Positions 34,501 to 46,329 of a DNA stretch of 64,000 nucleotides are shown one piece after another; positions within the stretch are counted from its first letter, which is position 1, and each line of letters opens with the position of its first letter. Made by a program: the position numbers and the translations under genes. The stretch covers positions 96,685,883-96,749,882 of the forward strand of contig JAYGXS010000002.1 of assembly GCA_036362985.1 (NCBI GenBank), read 5' to 3'. Origin of the DNA: Ligula intestinalis (taxonomy: Eukaryota > Platyhelminthes > Cestoda > Diphyllobothriidea > Diphyllobothriidae). The notes under the pieces were generated by a model, which was not told the origin of the DNA, ran no database searches, and saw only the letters and a list, made by a program, of their open reading frames with translations.

Positions 34501-35322
34501 GTGCGTTATCGTTCTGCTGGAAAGGCATACTTAGTGTTTGGGAAGGCTGCATGCTCACAGTTGAGTTCCGGATCACACCATGTTGACGAACTGAATGGGT
34601 AAATTTAATCGGAGGTTGAGGAGGACTCTTGTTGAGAAACGAAGCTGTTGGTCAACCTGACGTAGAGGTTTTTTTTTAATTTTTGGACGGCTACTCATAT
34701 TATAAACTATGGCAACTGGGAGAGCATTTAGTATGAAGAAGACTGGCCTATCTGGTAACTTGAGAGGGAGGAGACAGTTGCAGTACCAGGGGGCTCTAAA
34801 TTAGGTTTGTTATGAGTAGGAGTACACAGCTTCTAGACTTCCAACTCGTACGGACAGGAAGATCAGCCAGTTACGGATAATAATCAACTAAATAAGAATA
34901 ATTTGACGCTATTCCTTGGTCAAATAGCGTGAGATTACGACAAATGGAATATTTTGTAAACACGTTCATGGTGTTTAAAATTGAGACTTCTCCAATTCGT
35001 TGAAAAAAAAACGTTACAAATATAGATGGATTATTCTTGCGACATTGCAGTCTAATAGCATCTTTTATTTGATAAATAAATCCGCAGGAGTACAGCAAAT
35101 TTATGGCAACTTCCATTGGCCGAATTGATTTTGGAACGTTTCATTCAGAAAATCGTTGAGCGTCCCTTTCTGCCTATCATGCGACATACTTGCAAAAAGA
35201 TTCATCGGAGAATCAAAGTGTTTGCCCATAAACTAGGGTCCCAAGACTTGAGATAACTGATTCAAATCTTAAAATATATTGGTTGCATTTTTAATGCAGA
35301 GAAGACTATGTATAAATATAAA
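31505..35322 (-). mobile_element. LINE F, copy F2, 3' and middle part (old copy)
   Basis: Minus-strand, strongly decayed LINE F. It aligns along its length with F1: the 3' UTR (GCATCGGTGGATAAGTTC at 31,636), RT tail (32,600-32,800), palm region (32,890-33,250), endonuclease (33,600-33,950, including the copy of CATCTTCCGATGATGAGT) and ORF1-like frame (34,871-35,116). An inserted stretch at about 34,318-34,850 is not found in F1 and reads a 94-codon plus-strand ORF. The 5' UTR is interrupted by LINE A2 at about 35,323. Confidence 0.75.
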
Positions 35323-37757
35323 TCGCAAAATAGGTCCACTGGAACAATAGTACATAAGACAAATGTGCAAATGTAGTCTTACAATCAGTGATGTGTGGTA
35401 ATTATTTGCAAAGTGCTGCCAATGATTCCATGTTTATTATATCTGCTCCAAATTCTCAGACAATGCGAAACAACGTTTTATGTGTAAACATGTCAACGGT
35501 ATCGGAGAAGACCACCTATTTAGGGAGTCCGTTCCATGCTATCATGACCCTCTGAGAGAAAACGTTCCGTCGAACGTCGATATAGAACATTTCCCTCTGT
35601 AGTTTAACAGGAGTAATCCTGCAGATGATCAGTCAGAGCCAATTTTAAGAAATCATCACATTATTGGGCGCGCTCTCGGCCTCTAACAATACGGCAGGTT
35701 TGTATGAGGTTCCTGCAGAGTTGCCTATAATTTAGAGAGAAAACCTATGTTTCAGTCAGTCTATCTTCATAAGACAGGTGAGCAAGTTTTTTGGCCATCA
35801 TTATTCCCTCAATTGCACTCGTTCCAGGTATAATTAATCATTCATGAACCACTGACACAATTTCTGGGCGGCATACTGCAAATGGGAGTAAAGAAACGCT
35901 CCATAGGTTTTCATGTAAAGCTCCTTGTCCATGTTAACGAAACCCCACCAATCTCAAACTGCACCTGTCTCGCGCATTTAGCTGCCTATACACAATGAGT
36001 AGATGGTTTGAGTGAGAACTTTATTAGAACACTGATGTCGTTTTATTCCTTCAACTTTGGAAGCGGGCACCCATCGAAAAGGTTTTTATTTGAATCGTCT
36101 TCTACTCGTAAGTCCTTCCAGTACGGGTTCTTAAAACCACACTCTTACTTATCTTGAAGGTAAATAGTGCACGAGCAGATCAGCAGCTAAGCCGATTGAG
36201 ACTCTCTTGGAGTGCTTTCCTATCAGGGTTTGACGTGATGGCTCTGCAGACTTTGACGCCATCGGCAAACATGATAGCGCTGCAACCTAAGTCGTTAACA
36301 CAGTCGTTGATATAGAAAATAATAAGAAGTGGCCCTAAAGCAGAGCCTTGGGGGACTCCAAGCAGCACAGATGAAGGGGTTGAATTCGAGTAACCGATGC
36401 ACACAGTCTGTCATCGCCCTGTGAGAGTATATGTTATCCATATTAGCAGGCTTCCTCTTGTACCAATTTATGACAATTTAAACATGAGACGCTTAGCTGG
36501 GACGCTCTCGAATGCCTTTTTGAAGTCCGTAGAGATGGTATTAACCTTACCATCTTCATCCAGTACACTTGTCCACTGCTCTGTTGAGAGAAGAAGGCTG
36601 ATAAGTCGAGAAAAAATATTTCTGAAACCGTGTTGGAGCCCTGATAGTAGGTTGCTGTTCCTCCAAAAAACTTCATTTTAGTCTTCGAAATCAGCAATTC
36701 AATAACCTTAAGGTAATTGCAAATAAGGCTGACTGGCCGGTATTTGTTGACACTCATGTTGGTTCCGCCCATGTATATCGGGTAAATATTTGACGTTTTG
36801 TGCATTCAGATGGCATTTTGTCTAATAAAAATGAAGAACGAAATATATGTCTTATTGGCTCTGAGATTTTGCATGCTGATTCATTCAAGAACTTGGCAGG
36901 TCTATTGTAGGGAGCGGATGACTTTGCTTTGTCGAGGCCCTGCAGATCACTCCCAACTTCAGATGTTGAAAGTAATGTAAACGAATTGGCAGACCAGCCT
37001 TTAGGGCAGCACTTTTGGCATTATCAAAATGAAGCAGGTAGCCCGAGAGTTGTTCCAGTCGATTGCTGAGGCATTGAAATCACCAACAATGAGAACCTCT
37101 TAGTGGCAAGCAGCTTCCTTTACCAAAGCAAGGAGCGAGCCCACGGCTCCGCTCTAAGAATATTTGGTGGTATGTATGCGGCCAGATATTCAAGGTTCTC
37201 CAGGGCTTACAAGTGTATTCTTTCTACAACAGAGATTTTAGTTCTGACAAACGCAGCAACTCCACCTCCTTGTCGATTTTGGAAGTCTTTGCGGAAATGC
37301 TGGTATGCTGGAATCGAAATTTCCGAAACCACGATTTCTCTTTTTAACCCTGTTTCTTTTGTGGCAACTATATCAGGTTTCAGCTCCGAAAGGTTAAGCT
37401 TTAGTTCATCAGTTTTTGAGTGAAGTCTTTGAACATTTGTATAAACAAAGCTTAATTTAGACAAAGTCACATCGTTGTGCAGGCATTTGCCTATTGCATG
37501 AGATTACATGCAGTGAGCTGTCCTAGCTGACGGAAAACGACTGTTGTGTATCCCGACTACGCTGTTAGTCTTATCGGCTTTCTTCGAAGGAGTGACCTCG
37601 GAAAAAACGACAAAATCCCCGTTTAGAATTCGAAGACTGCTCTCGCCGAGCTCACATCTCCTTTGGTGTTCTACGTTGAGGAGTGTATATTGCTTCCACT
37701 TCGCAGGGGAAAAACGCCCACTGAAAAAAAAACCATCAGGTGTGACTTTCTGAGTAT
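35323..37757 (-). mobile_element. LINE A, copy A2, 5'-truncated, nested in F2
   Basis: Minus-strand 2.4 kb copy aligned with A1 from its 3' end (AATAGGTCCACTGGAACAAT, 35,331) to a point matching about 9630 of A1. ORF2 remnants: LSFVYTNVQRLHSKTDELKL, LKPDIVATKETGLK (37,470-37,207), the RT region at 36,805-36,443, and GVPQGSALGPLLIIFYIND with MFADGVKV (36,404-36,180), where the second catalytic Asp is Gly. F2 5' UTR sequence continues on both sides, so A2 inserted into an existing F2. Confidence 0.8.
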
Positions 37758-38150
37758 TTACTAAGCATTCAGATCTGGCTGAGTACTGATATGAGGCTGA
37801 ATATTGATAGCAATTAGGACGCTTGTTTTTCGCAGACAAAACTTGTGTTTGATAGTCTGCTGTGTCCTACTGCAGGCAACGGTCACCTTTATACTATGTG
37901 AAACAACAAGTTAAATAACTACATAATCAGTCGAAACTAATTTAAATACTAACTGTTTAAGTTTATATAAGTTGCATAAAGCAAGAGACATGGTTAGCAG
38001 AATGCTAAATGGGCAAGCAGAAACCAAACAAACGAATGATATGGAAGGAAATTCCTACAAAAGGTAAGAAATAGTTCTTACACATAGTTTATATAAGAAC
38101 ACGAATATATTTAACTCGTTAATTCGCTTCAATTTAACGCTTTCAAAATT
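37758..38150 (-). mobile_element. LINE F2, 5' UTR remainder beyond the A2 insertion
   Basis: Matches the F1 5' UTR (15,365-15,735). Shared blocks include TAACTGTTTAAGTTTATATA versus TAACTGTTCAAGCTTATTTA, AACCAAACAAACGAA, and TAGTTTATATAA at the outer end. Confidence 0.65.
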
Positions 38151-38169
38151 ATTTGCCACTTTTTTTAAA

Positions 38170-39485
38170 TTTGGAACTAAAGCTCATCCTTGAACTTGTA
38201 TTGCTCTAGTTTAGTAACAACTGTGAGATGATATGACCTCCCAAGTGCCTGTTAAGATGACACTGAAAGTGGTTCGCACTCCTAACTGAAAAAAATATGT
38301 CCATTTTGTTTGCTCATCTGGCAGGAAAACAACAACCCGATGCGGCATGCTGTTATTGACAGCTTAAAGTTAGGATTCAAAAGTTCGATGGACAGGAGGG
38401 TGAAAACCATTGCACGTCAGAAAGGCATAGTCGCCTTCCATCAATCAATCTATAAGATTAAAGTCAGCTACAGAATAAAATGCCTAAGAGAGGCAAATAT
38501 CATGGTCGATATTGACATTATATGGATGATTAACACAGCCAACAACTTGGCCGGCATCGGTCAGGTAAATGGTCACCAGTGTCAGGATATCTAGCCATAA
38601 CTTGCGGGAGTACATCAGCAAACGTTTTTTAATGATCAAAAAAGCGCATCCAAGCAGAAGCTGTCATCTTTTTTTCCGTCAGCTATGACATTGCAATAGG
38701 TCAGCCAGGAATAATCAGCCGTTAATGCTGTGAACCGGGCGGCCGCAGTAGAAGTGTTTTTTTTATGGGGAAAGGTAAGCCACTGGTGAACAGGAAAATG
38801 GGGTTCTTGACGCAGGTCAATATTTGTCGTTTATAATTTTGTGCTGGCTTTATAAGACATGAGTGTAAACTTAAACCCCGTATCTTCGCAAATATAATTT
38901 TTTGTATTTTTTAAGTTATAAATGGTATGGTAAGGTACTACTCGTTTACAACTATTGTCCTCTCAAACCACTGATGTTAGATGTGTCGATTTTGTGCCAA
39001 ATGTGGCTGCTGGGAACTGTGTTTTTCTTCAGGTGCATGCCAGGTTTAAAGTAGGAAGGATAAAATAAAAGAAGCGTGCGAATGTGCATTCATTGGATGG
39101 GAACTGATTAGTCAAAACAAATAACTGCAGACATAAGAAGCAAGTGACTTCACCTAGTGCTAAAAAAATAATCTTGCCAATTTGTTTTAGTCACTTTTCT
39201 TAGGATACTGGTGAATGAGCAGTTAGGCAGTAAGGCAGTTAGGCAACTTCAAAATTGTCGCAGCAAAATCGACTGACCTTAAGACTTGTCAACCAATACG
39301 CGTTTCGTTAAATTAAAGAGCAGTGAACTTAAACGAAAAGACATGAGACACGGAAAACATAACATGCACCTACCTTTTTCTGTCAACTGTATGTTGTAAG
39401 AATTATATCATTTCTTCCCTATGATAGTGCATACGCCATTCAATTTTTTTGAAAGTGCGTAACCATTATCTTTGAAGGAACACAG
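38170..39485 (-). mobile_element. LINE B, copy B3 (endonuclease part) and 5' segment
   Basis: 38,200-38,565 matches 44,370-44,705 of B4 and on the minus strand reads VGCVNHPYNVN, DICLS and VADFNLID. These correspond to the CVYRPPN and GDFNLP boxes of a LINE endonuclease. 38,600-39,485 matches 48,100-49,010 (B5), for example GGGAACTGATTAGTCAAAAC versus GGGAACTGATCAGTCAAAAC. The joint between the two parts is not seen in B4, so B3 may be rearranged. Confidence 0.6.
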
Positions 39486-40200
39486 ACGTTGAATGGAGTA
39501 AAATTTGAGTTAACCAAGTTTAAACCAGGTAAGGCCTTCCAGGACTCCTTGCTGATTCCGCACTCGGTCGTGCAGTCACGTTGGACATGTTCCACGGGAA
39601 ACTTAATTAATTGTTAAGTAAAATAAGGGATTTTTCAGAAGCAGCTTAAAGTAAAGCACGCTGTTTGACAATGGATGCAAGCGCCTAATTGAAAAATAGT
39701 TTGCTTGGTGCGGGATTCTTGTCATGATCACGCATTCTGAATTAAAACTTTGCAGCACCGCACATATCATGCAGGTGCACTGACATTTTGCAAGAAGAAA
39801 TATGGCCAGAAGACAGGGAGCCTTCACCGAGAGAGGTTTATGACAAGTCAGACGGGTAGTGGTCTTGTTTACCCATCTTCACAAAATGGATAATCTGTCT
39901 CAACATTTTCATCTTTTTGCCGTCCTTTCTTGGGTGTGCCCGTTCGACCAATCACGTTTTAGCCACCTTCTGTGTCTCTGGCCACCTCCTTGGCCTCCAT
40001 GTCATGCGGTCTTCTGCCTATCACTGTGTCGTCCTTTGTGACCACATGACTGCTGCTCGTGATAACCATGGCGGCCGCGGTAGCGGCGGCGACTGATCGC
40101 GTGATAATGCAGCATACAGTGTAGTCAGCCCCTATGTGTTTATTTCGTTGCCTCCCATTGTGCCTCGAGTGGTGTGTGTCCTTCCGACGCCTGCCTGCCA
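39486..40200. other. No assigned gene upstream of the PLE
   Basis: Includes a GC-rich patch (39,930-40,200) with GCGGCCGCGGTAGCGGCGGC, unlike the flanks. It directly precedes the PLE coding remnant and may be part of that element, but I cannot read an RT in it. An 82-codon minus ORF (40,207-39,959) lies here without recognisable motifs. Confidence 0.35.
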
Positions 40201-40204
40201 ACTG

Positions 40205-41102
40205 CACAACGGGACGAGAAAAAGATCCTCCGAGAACTATTCAGAAGGGATGGCTTACCACGACGGTTTGTTAAACGAGCTCAAATGCGTTCCGAACCAC
40301 GAACATAGAAACCCTGCCTATCAAAGTCTTTGCCAAGCATCCCGTTTATGATAGGCATTTTTTAAAGTTGTTGCTAGATCTCTCACACGTCTTGGAAAAG
40401 GGGTTGCCCACAAGCCTACCTGCACCATTTGACAAAGCGTTTTGCGGCCGAAACACCATACACCTAAAAAAGAGATGTCAGGACATGTAAACTGACCTCA
40501 GTGGGGTGCAGGACATGTAATTATGTTAGGAAAAGTGGCGGACAACTTCAAACGCGGATGCAGGAGCATAATCAGCCTTTGACGAGGTTGGACCCAAAGT
40601 GGTGTGTAGCTTTCCATCCTGCGGCAATGGGGCACGACTTAACGTTGACGCCGTTACAATGTTTTCCTCTTATAATGTATTACAAGTATAAATGCTTATC
40701 ATGCAAATCTCAATCTCACTTACTATTCAACAATAAAAGGCGAAGTTTCTCATGCTGGTGCACTTAAATGACGATAATGCATCGTGGCTCCCTCAACCCC
40801 ATGTGCAACATTCCACATAATTATCAAACTCCTGCTAATGGACAACGATTGTAATCTCCGTATAGAGTAGATCCATCTATACGGAAGATGCAATGTCCAT
40901 AGCTGATATTTTCGCCTTCAAACTGACAGCTTTTTCAGACCCCAAGTATTCTTACTATAAAACCGTAATATGTAAAATGTATGTTTACCTGATTTCATGT
41001 TCTTCTAGTATTGTACCTTAGAAGTCAGGTTTTTCTCACTTAAAACAAACTCCTTATTTCGCACACTATTAACTTAGCAAAAGACCAAAACAAATACAAT
41101 AG

Positions 41103-41161
<59 letters not shown>
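40205..41161 (+). mobile_element. Penelope-like element, GIY-YIG part and 3' region
   Basis: Plus-strand remnant reading RDEKKILRELFRRDGLPRRF (about 40,215-40,275), then LTRLGKGVAHKPTCTI (40,385-40,430), LRPKHHTPKKEMSG and GCRTCNYVRKSGGQLQTRMQ. It continues EHNQPLTRLDPKWCVAFHPA and AMGHDL (40,501-40,640). This is the order of the PLE C-terminal linker and GIY-YIG endonuclease. Typical motifs are G[IV].VAHKP..T[IL], C..C...Y[VI]G.TGR.L.TR..EH, then R.DP.S....H....GH. Here the YIGQTG core reads YVRKSG, so the endonuclease is damaged. In-frame stops are present. The 3' part to the (ATT)19 run recurs inverted at 18,450-18,965. Confidence 0.7.
41105..41161. repeat. (ATT)19 microsatellite, tail of the PLE
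   Basis: Uninterrupted ATT units over 57 bases. It ends the segment shared with 18,450-18,965, whose equivalent end also carries an AAT-type run. It therefore looks like the 3' tail of the element rather than an independent satellite. Confidence 0.9.
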
Positions 41162-41163
<2 letters not shown>

Positions 41164-42190
41164 GCGATGATCACACACCAAGGCAGATTATATAGGCCTG
41201 GATGTCAACCAATTTTTTACTCAACCGCCATCTATATGAACCGATTTTCTTTGTTGTTTTAAGGACCTTCGTATCCGAGGATGCATGCGACATCCATTAA
41301 CTGGGCCAGGAACATGTCCAGGCGTGATATTAGACGATGAACAGAACGCTCAGGAGGCCAATACCGACACACTTGAGGTTTACATGCGGGAATCCAACAT
41401 TACGGCCGGCTAAAGGTTCTGGCAGCTGGTTCTCCATTGAGCACATCATATTGTTTAAAGCCAAATCGGCTTCTGATTATGCTAGCAGAAACTAAGAATT
41501 GACGTCACGTGATTGCTCTCGCAAGGTCAAAGTTGCCATGGATAAACACATCACTGCCGTCAGCTCGGATGTGCGGTTCCGATATGTCCAACACTTGTAA
41601 TACTCCTATTCTGCAACGGACACTTTGAGCTCTCTAAGCGTACTCTTCACGTTTCCATTGTTTTAATTTTCCTGAAACTTTATCATAAACAAAAAATTTT
41701 AACAGTGAATTTGGGTAATCGGATATAACAACGAAGCAGATGGGGCGCTGTTTTAACCAGCGTCATTTTTAGGCAGATAAATGCAATAAACGTTCATTAT
41801 TTTTTTAATAATAAGATTTTTTATGCCAGTTTACAGGTAAATAGTAAGTTATGCACCTCTTGGGTGCCTTCCAACACCTAGAAGACCGGAAAAAAGTCTT
41901 AAAGGAACTATCTTTGCTGCAGCCAGTATTGGTTTTTGTTTCAGATTTTGTGTTTTGTCAACTCTGGGCAAGATGAGCAGTTTGTTTCAAGTGTAAAAAA
42001 ACATAACTTCAAAGGTATGATGCAAATGGAATATATGAACAGTTATGCGCTGGGTTCACACGTCAGCAGGAGAAATGCTGCATATCGTTTAAGGACATAA
42101 ATTCGAGCCGGAGAGGGTCACAGAAGAACAGTGTTCTCAGTCATCCTACAATGGTTGCCGGCAAAAGTTTCTCACTATCGACGAAAGTGT
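41162..42190. other. No recognised feature
   Basis: About 1 kb between the PLE tail and LINE B4. No ORF of note and no repeat match that I could see. Confidence 0.4.
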
Positions 42191-42194
42191 TAGC

Positions 42195-45180
42195 GAATTG
42201 TGGACTGCGGCTTCAGCAGCATTATTTTCAGCATGAAACCTAGCAGGGTTAAAAGTCCACGAACACCATCAGAGTGAAATAGAGATTCCATCGAGACAGC
42301 ACCCAACATTTTTGAAAGTTGTCCTGAATGTAGAAAACTTGTAATAGGTCTCCTCAACTTAGGGCAGGTTTGCTGGGTTTTAATGCTTTTGGGCAGCTGA
42401 TTTCAGATTGATGTGGCGTTTACTGTAAACAATTGTCGGTTTTGAACTGTACGTGCTATATGTAGAAACGAAAATACGTCTCAATGAATGACGCTTCGAG
42501 ATTTCGCAAGCTGCCTTATTGTACTAAGAGGATTAAATTTTGACCATTCAAAAGTTAAATCAGTAAAAATAGACCTTTCTGAAATCTGCAAAGCCACAGG
42601 TCATCAAGCTATTTAAGTAAGCTTCATCTTTGGTAGGATAATTTACGGTGTTCTGTAGTAAAAGTCTTCTTGTGAAGAAGTCCTGCACCGATTCTATTTT
42701 CTTCTGTTCACTAGTGCGCAGAAGACCGAATAGGGGCAAGCAGTATTCAAGACTAGGTCTGATGTGCCTATTTTAAAGGCTAGTTCTAACCTTTATATTA
42801 TTAAAATTTCTAAGAATAAATCCCGTTGTTTGGCTTGCTTTCGAGACAATCAGAACACAGTGCTCTGACAATTTGACACAATTAGAGAAGAATATGCTCA
42901 AATCTTTGATAACTCCTGGGACATTTAGTTCGTGGCCATCAATGCTTAATTCCGGTTGATGCTCGTCACCAGCAACCAAAACGGAAAATTTTCTGCCAGT
43001 AGAGTTGGAACGCCATGTTTTACAACGCTGGGCGAAAGCCTGAATATAATTTTTTTTCAGCTTGAGCATAATGTTGCAATTTGCCTGTTTTTATTGATGA
43101 GCGACTTTAAAATCATCAGCGTCCATACGGATCCACCATGCTGAAAGCAATCTGGAACGTCGTTGACACACAGGCAAAATAGGAGCGGACGCGTTACACT
43201 TCCATATATAACTCCACTCTCCACATGCGTGGATTGGGAGATAACATTCGAAATGTTTACTCGTTGAGTGCGAGCATTCAAATAGGAAGTTATGACGTTC
43301 AGATGCTTGCTACATATGCCGAAAAAAGCCAGTTTCAAATGAATGTGATAATGGTCGACCCAATTAAAGGCCTTCGTCAAATCAGAATGGACGTTAAAAA
43401 TGGCAAAACCACTCATTCTAGATTGCAGCACATAATCAAAGAAAAAGAGCTGGCAGGTGTCTCAAGATCGTTTCTTGAGAAAGCCACGTGACGCTGTATT
43501 GAGCAGGTTGTTGTCTGTCAAGTGACGCTTCAATTACACTTTAATCCAGGTATCCGAGATTGTTGAGGCTGCTGGAAGTGTATACATTGGCCTTAAGTTG
43601 TCGAATGACATCAATCAGCAATGTTTGTGAATATGCATTATGCGCTGTTCCTTCGCCAACGAAGGGAAGATTTTGCTCTTACGATCAAGATTAAAAACCT
43701 AACAAACAACAAGCGGAAAGCCATCATTCTCTTCAGCTTAAATAAGTCTTACTGAGACGCAATCTTGTCATGGACTCTGAGATTGATGATAACGACGAAT
43801 TGCTCCAGTCACTTCCAAGAGGGAAGCACTATTGGTTTAGACTACGGCACCCGTCCAATCCCGGATAGCTGGAGGTGCAGCAAACGAGCTTGCACTAAAC
43901 GTTTTGGATAGAAACGCATTAAAGCTATCGGCGGTCAACTACGCGTTAGCAATGGGGTTTCCTAAGGCGTTTTGAAGTTTGGGGTGTTGTGTTTTCCTCT
44001 GCGCTTTCACTCTACGCAAAAAGAGTTTTGCAACATTCAAGGAAGGATTTTTAGCGAAGTGGGCAGAACGGAAGTGACTTCTGCCGATGCAAACGACGAG
44101 AGATTTTACGCAGCCTAAGACGGAAAGACAGAGAAATATACACTTCTTCCTTGACATGTATTACTTTCTTCCATGGGACAGAGTGGAGGATGAGTGGAAC
44201 CAGCACTTTGTACAATGCATCGGTACAAAAAATTTACATCGAAACATTGGAAAAAATGGAGACCAGTCGAGAGCATTTAGATTTGACAGTAGGTCCGCCG
44301 TGTTTGCTGATCGGAAATCATGATAAAAAGCAAACATTTTGGAAAATGATGTATCTGCCTATAGTTCTAGTTTACTAACAACTGTAAAATTGCCTGAACT
44401 CCCAAGTGCGTCTCAGAATGACATTGACATTGGTTTGCATCCCCTACAAAAAATAAGGTCATATATGCTTGCTCATCGAGTGGGAAAATCGACTACCTGA
44501 TCTCACATGCCACTATCTACTGACTCAATAAGTTTTTCGAAAATTGAAGGACCTGATGACGGAAACCATTGCGCGTCAGGAAGGTTAAAATTGCCAGCAA
44601 TCAAGCAATTCTAAATATTTAAGTCAGCTAGGCATGCGAGAGACAAGAATCGTCGTCCGCATTGACAAACGGTGAACGATCAACACAACCAACAAGCCAG
44701 GACTATTGGTTTTTAAGAACAAGTCGAAGCCTGGAATTGTGGATAGTCAAACGGGAGAAATGCTACTTTATAAAGATGCAGCTTTCTCCACACGGTCATT
44801 GTTTCAATCGTTACGAACGCATGCATTGCCTAGAACAGAGAGTCGAGTATCACCAACACAGGCCGACGCCCATGCCTAAGTTATCATAAAAATTTCTGGG
44901 TGGTTGACGAAAGCAGAGGCAATGTACTTATCAGTGATCTGGCATTTAAAAAGACCAAGTTTAGAGGTAATGTTGTAGGTTTCGGTGGCAGTACAGATAG
45001 GTTGTCACTGTTACTGGCTTCGACCAGAGAGATGTAATGTTGACTTGAACTTTTTTGTCCCTTTCTTATTTTGAGATTTGGGTTTCCATTGGTTATCCAT
45101 TTCTCCAGCTCTATTATTAGCTATCTCATTTTTCTCCGCTCTTCCAAATCGTAATCCGGCTGAGAAAAAAACCTGTAAAT
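42195..45180 (-). mobile_element. LINE B, copy B4 (ORF1 tail, endonuclease, RT, 3' UTR)
   Basis: Minus-strand LINE. A basic ORF1-like stretch (RFGRAEKNEIANN, KPKSQNKKGTKK, 45,150-45,020) precedes an ORF2 start reading NLVFLNARSLIS (about 44,960). Endonuclease remnants are at 44,700-44,370. RT at 43,431-43,057 reads VHSDLTKAFNWVDHYHIHLK, VTSYLNARTQRVNISNV, VESGVIYGSVTRPLLFCLCV and ND. The YADD box is lost (GGSVWTLMILK). The RT tail at 43,069-42,773 starts MLKLKKNYIQAFAQRCKTWR and includes SKASQTTGFILRNF. The 3' UTR reaches about 42,195. Inactive; the most complete B copy here. Confidence 0.7.
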
Positions 45181-46325
45181 GAAGACTGTGTAAGGTTGGT
45201 TTGCACTATACCAAACTTTTTGCCAGTGTTTCAGTTTCTGCAATAATTTTTAAAGGTCATAGGCGAGACATTTATTCTGGAGCTGCGAAAATACGCGCTT
45301 GGTTTTAGCAACGGTTTGGCGTTAACTCACATAAGACCCACGTTGTGGTTAATTCGTTCTTGTGCAATTGACAACTCTGACTCTGGGGCCCCCTCTGCAA
45401 CTATTTGTGCTCGCGACTCAAAGTAATTAGATTTCATTTTGATCGGGCTTCCGCGATGTTTTAAATAGTTATGTGTTGCTTCGTTTGTGATGTGCTCAAA
45501 AAAGAAAGTCTTAGTTTTTGGTTTGCGGATACAACTAGGATGCAGTTTTTATCGAAGTTTCAAAATAAACCACTATCACTTGCTCTGTTTTCCAGCTTAA
45601 TGTGCAAACTTTACAGGAATTAAAGGGAACTTTACGCACGTTTGAGGTGGTTTATTGAAGGAAATATGATTTACTGGAGGTAAAAAATAATAATGAGAGA
45701 AAAAGTCTGTTCATGTTAGTAAACTGGCTTAAAAAAGTGCGAAATTTGCGAAATTTAGCGTTTTTTGTATCCGAGGCCCATCTTTTGTATTACATGCCAC
45801 TGAAAATAATGTTTTATGTGCTCAGTAAGAAGACCATAAACTGTTTGATTTGTACCTAATTCGGGCAATTTTGTTTTCCCTTGTTCAAATTAGGGTTAGT
45901 GATAAAACGAGGTAGCCTATTTTTTTTGGAAAACAGTGCGAAATAAATGTAAATATTATATTTTGCACATTCACGTACCGCTGTGACATAAAAGTTCGTA
46001 ATTCACTTTTTAAGGTTGTTGTATGTCGAACCCAAAAACGTTTTATTGTATTTTCGAAGATCTACAGTCAAGGAATGAGAATGAGAACTTTAAACGTATA
46101 AAGTTACTCAATCGATTGTACATACAATTACCACTTTTATTTAAAGCAAAATGTGTTTCCGAAGTTTGTACGCAAGCGAACACACTGGCCCAAAATTTCA
46201 CATTCTAAGAAAGTATTTATGTTCAGACAAATGCGTGCAGACATCGGTAGTCAACGTGAATAATTTAACGTCTATTTAAAAAAAAATACTTAAATGATAC
46301 CTTCGTACGCTGCTAAATAACTAAA
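45181..46325. other. No recognised feature
   Basis: AT-rich stretch between B4 and F4 with only very short ORFs, no recognised motif, and no match elsewhere in the window that I could see. It could be LINE B 5' sequence, since B4 and B5 share orientation on either side of F4. Confidence 0.35.
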
Positions 46326-46329
46326 AAAA

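Noticed and set aside
39959..40207. An 82-codon minus ORF in a GC-rich patch
   Set aside because: No motif; Arg/His/Thr-rich composition follows from the GC-rich sequence. It may be PLE 5' sequence, but that is not shown.
44545..44565. CTGATGACGGAAACC as a hammerhead core
   Set aside because: Too short between the two motifs for a stem II, and it lies within the degraded LINE B coding region.
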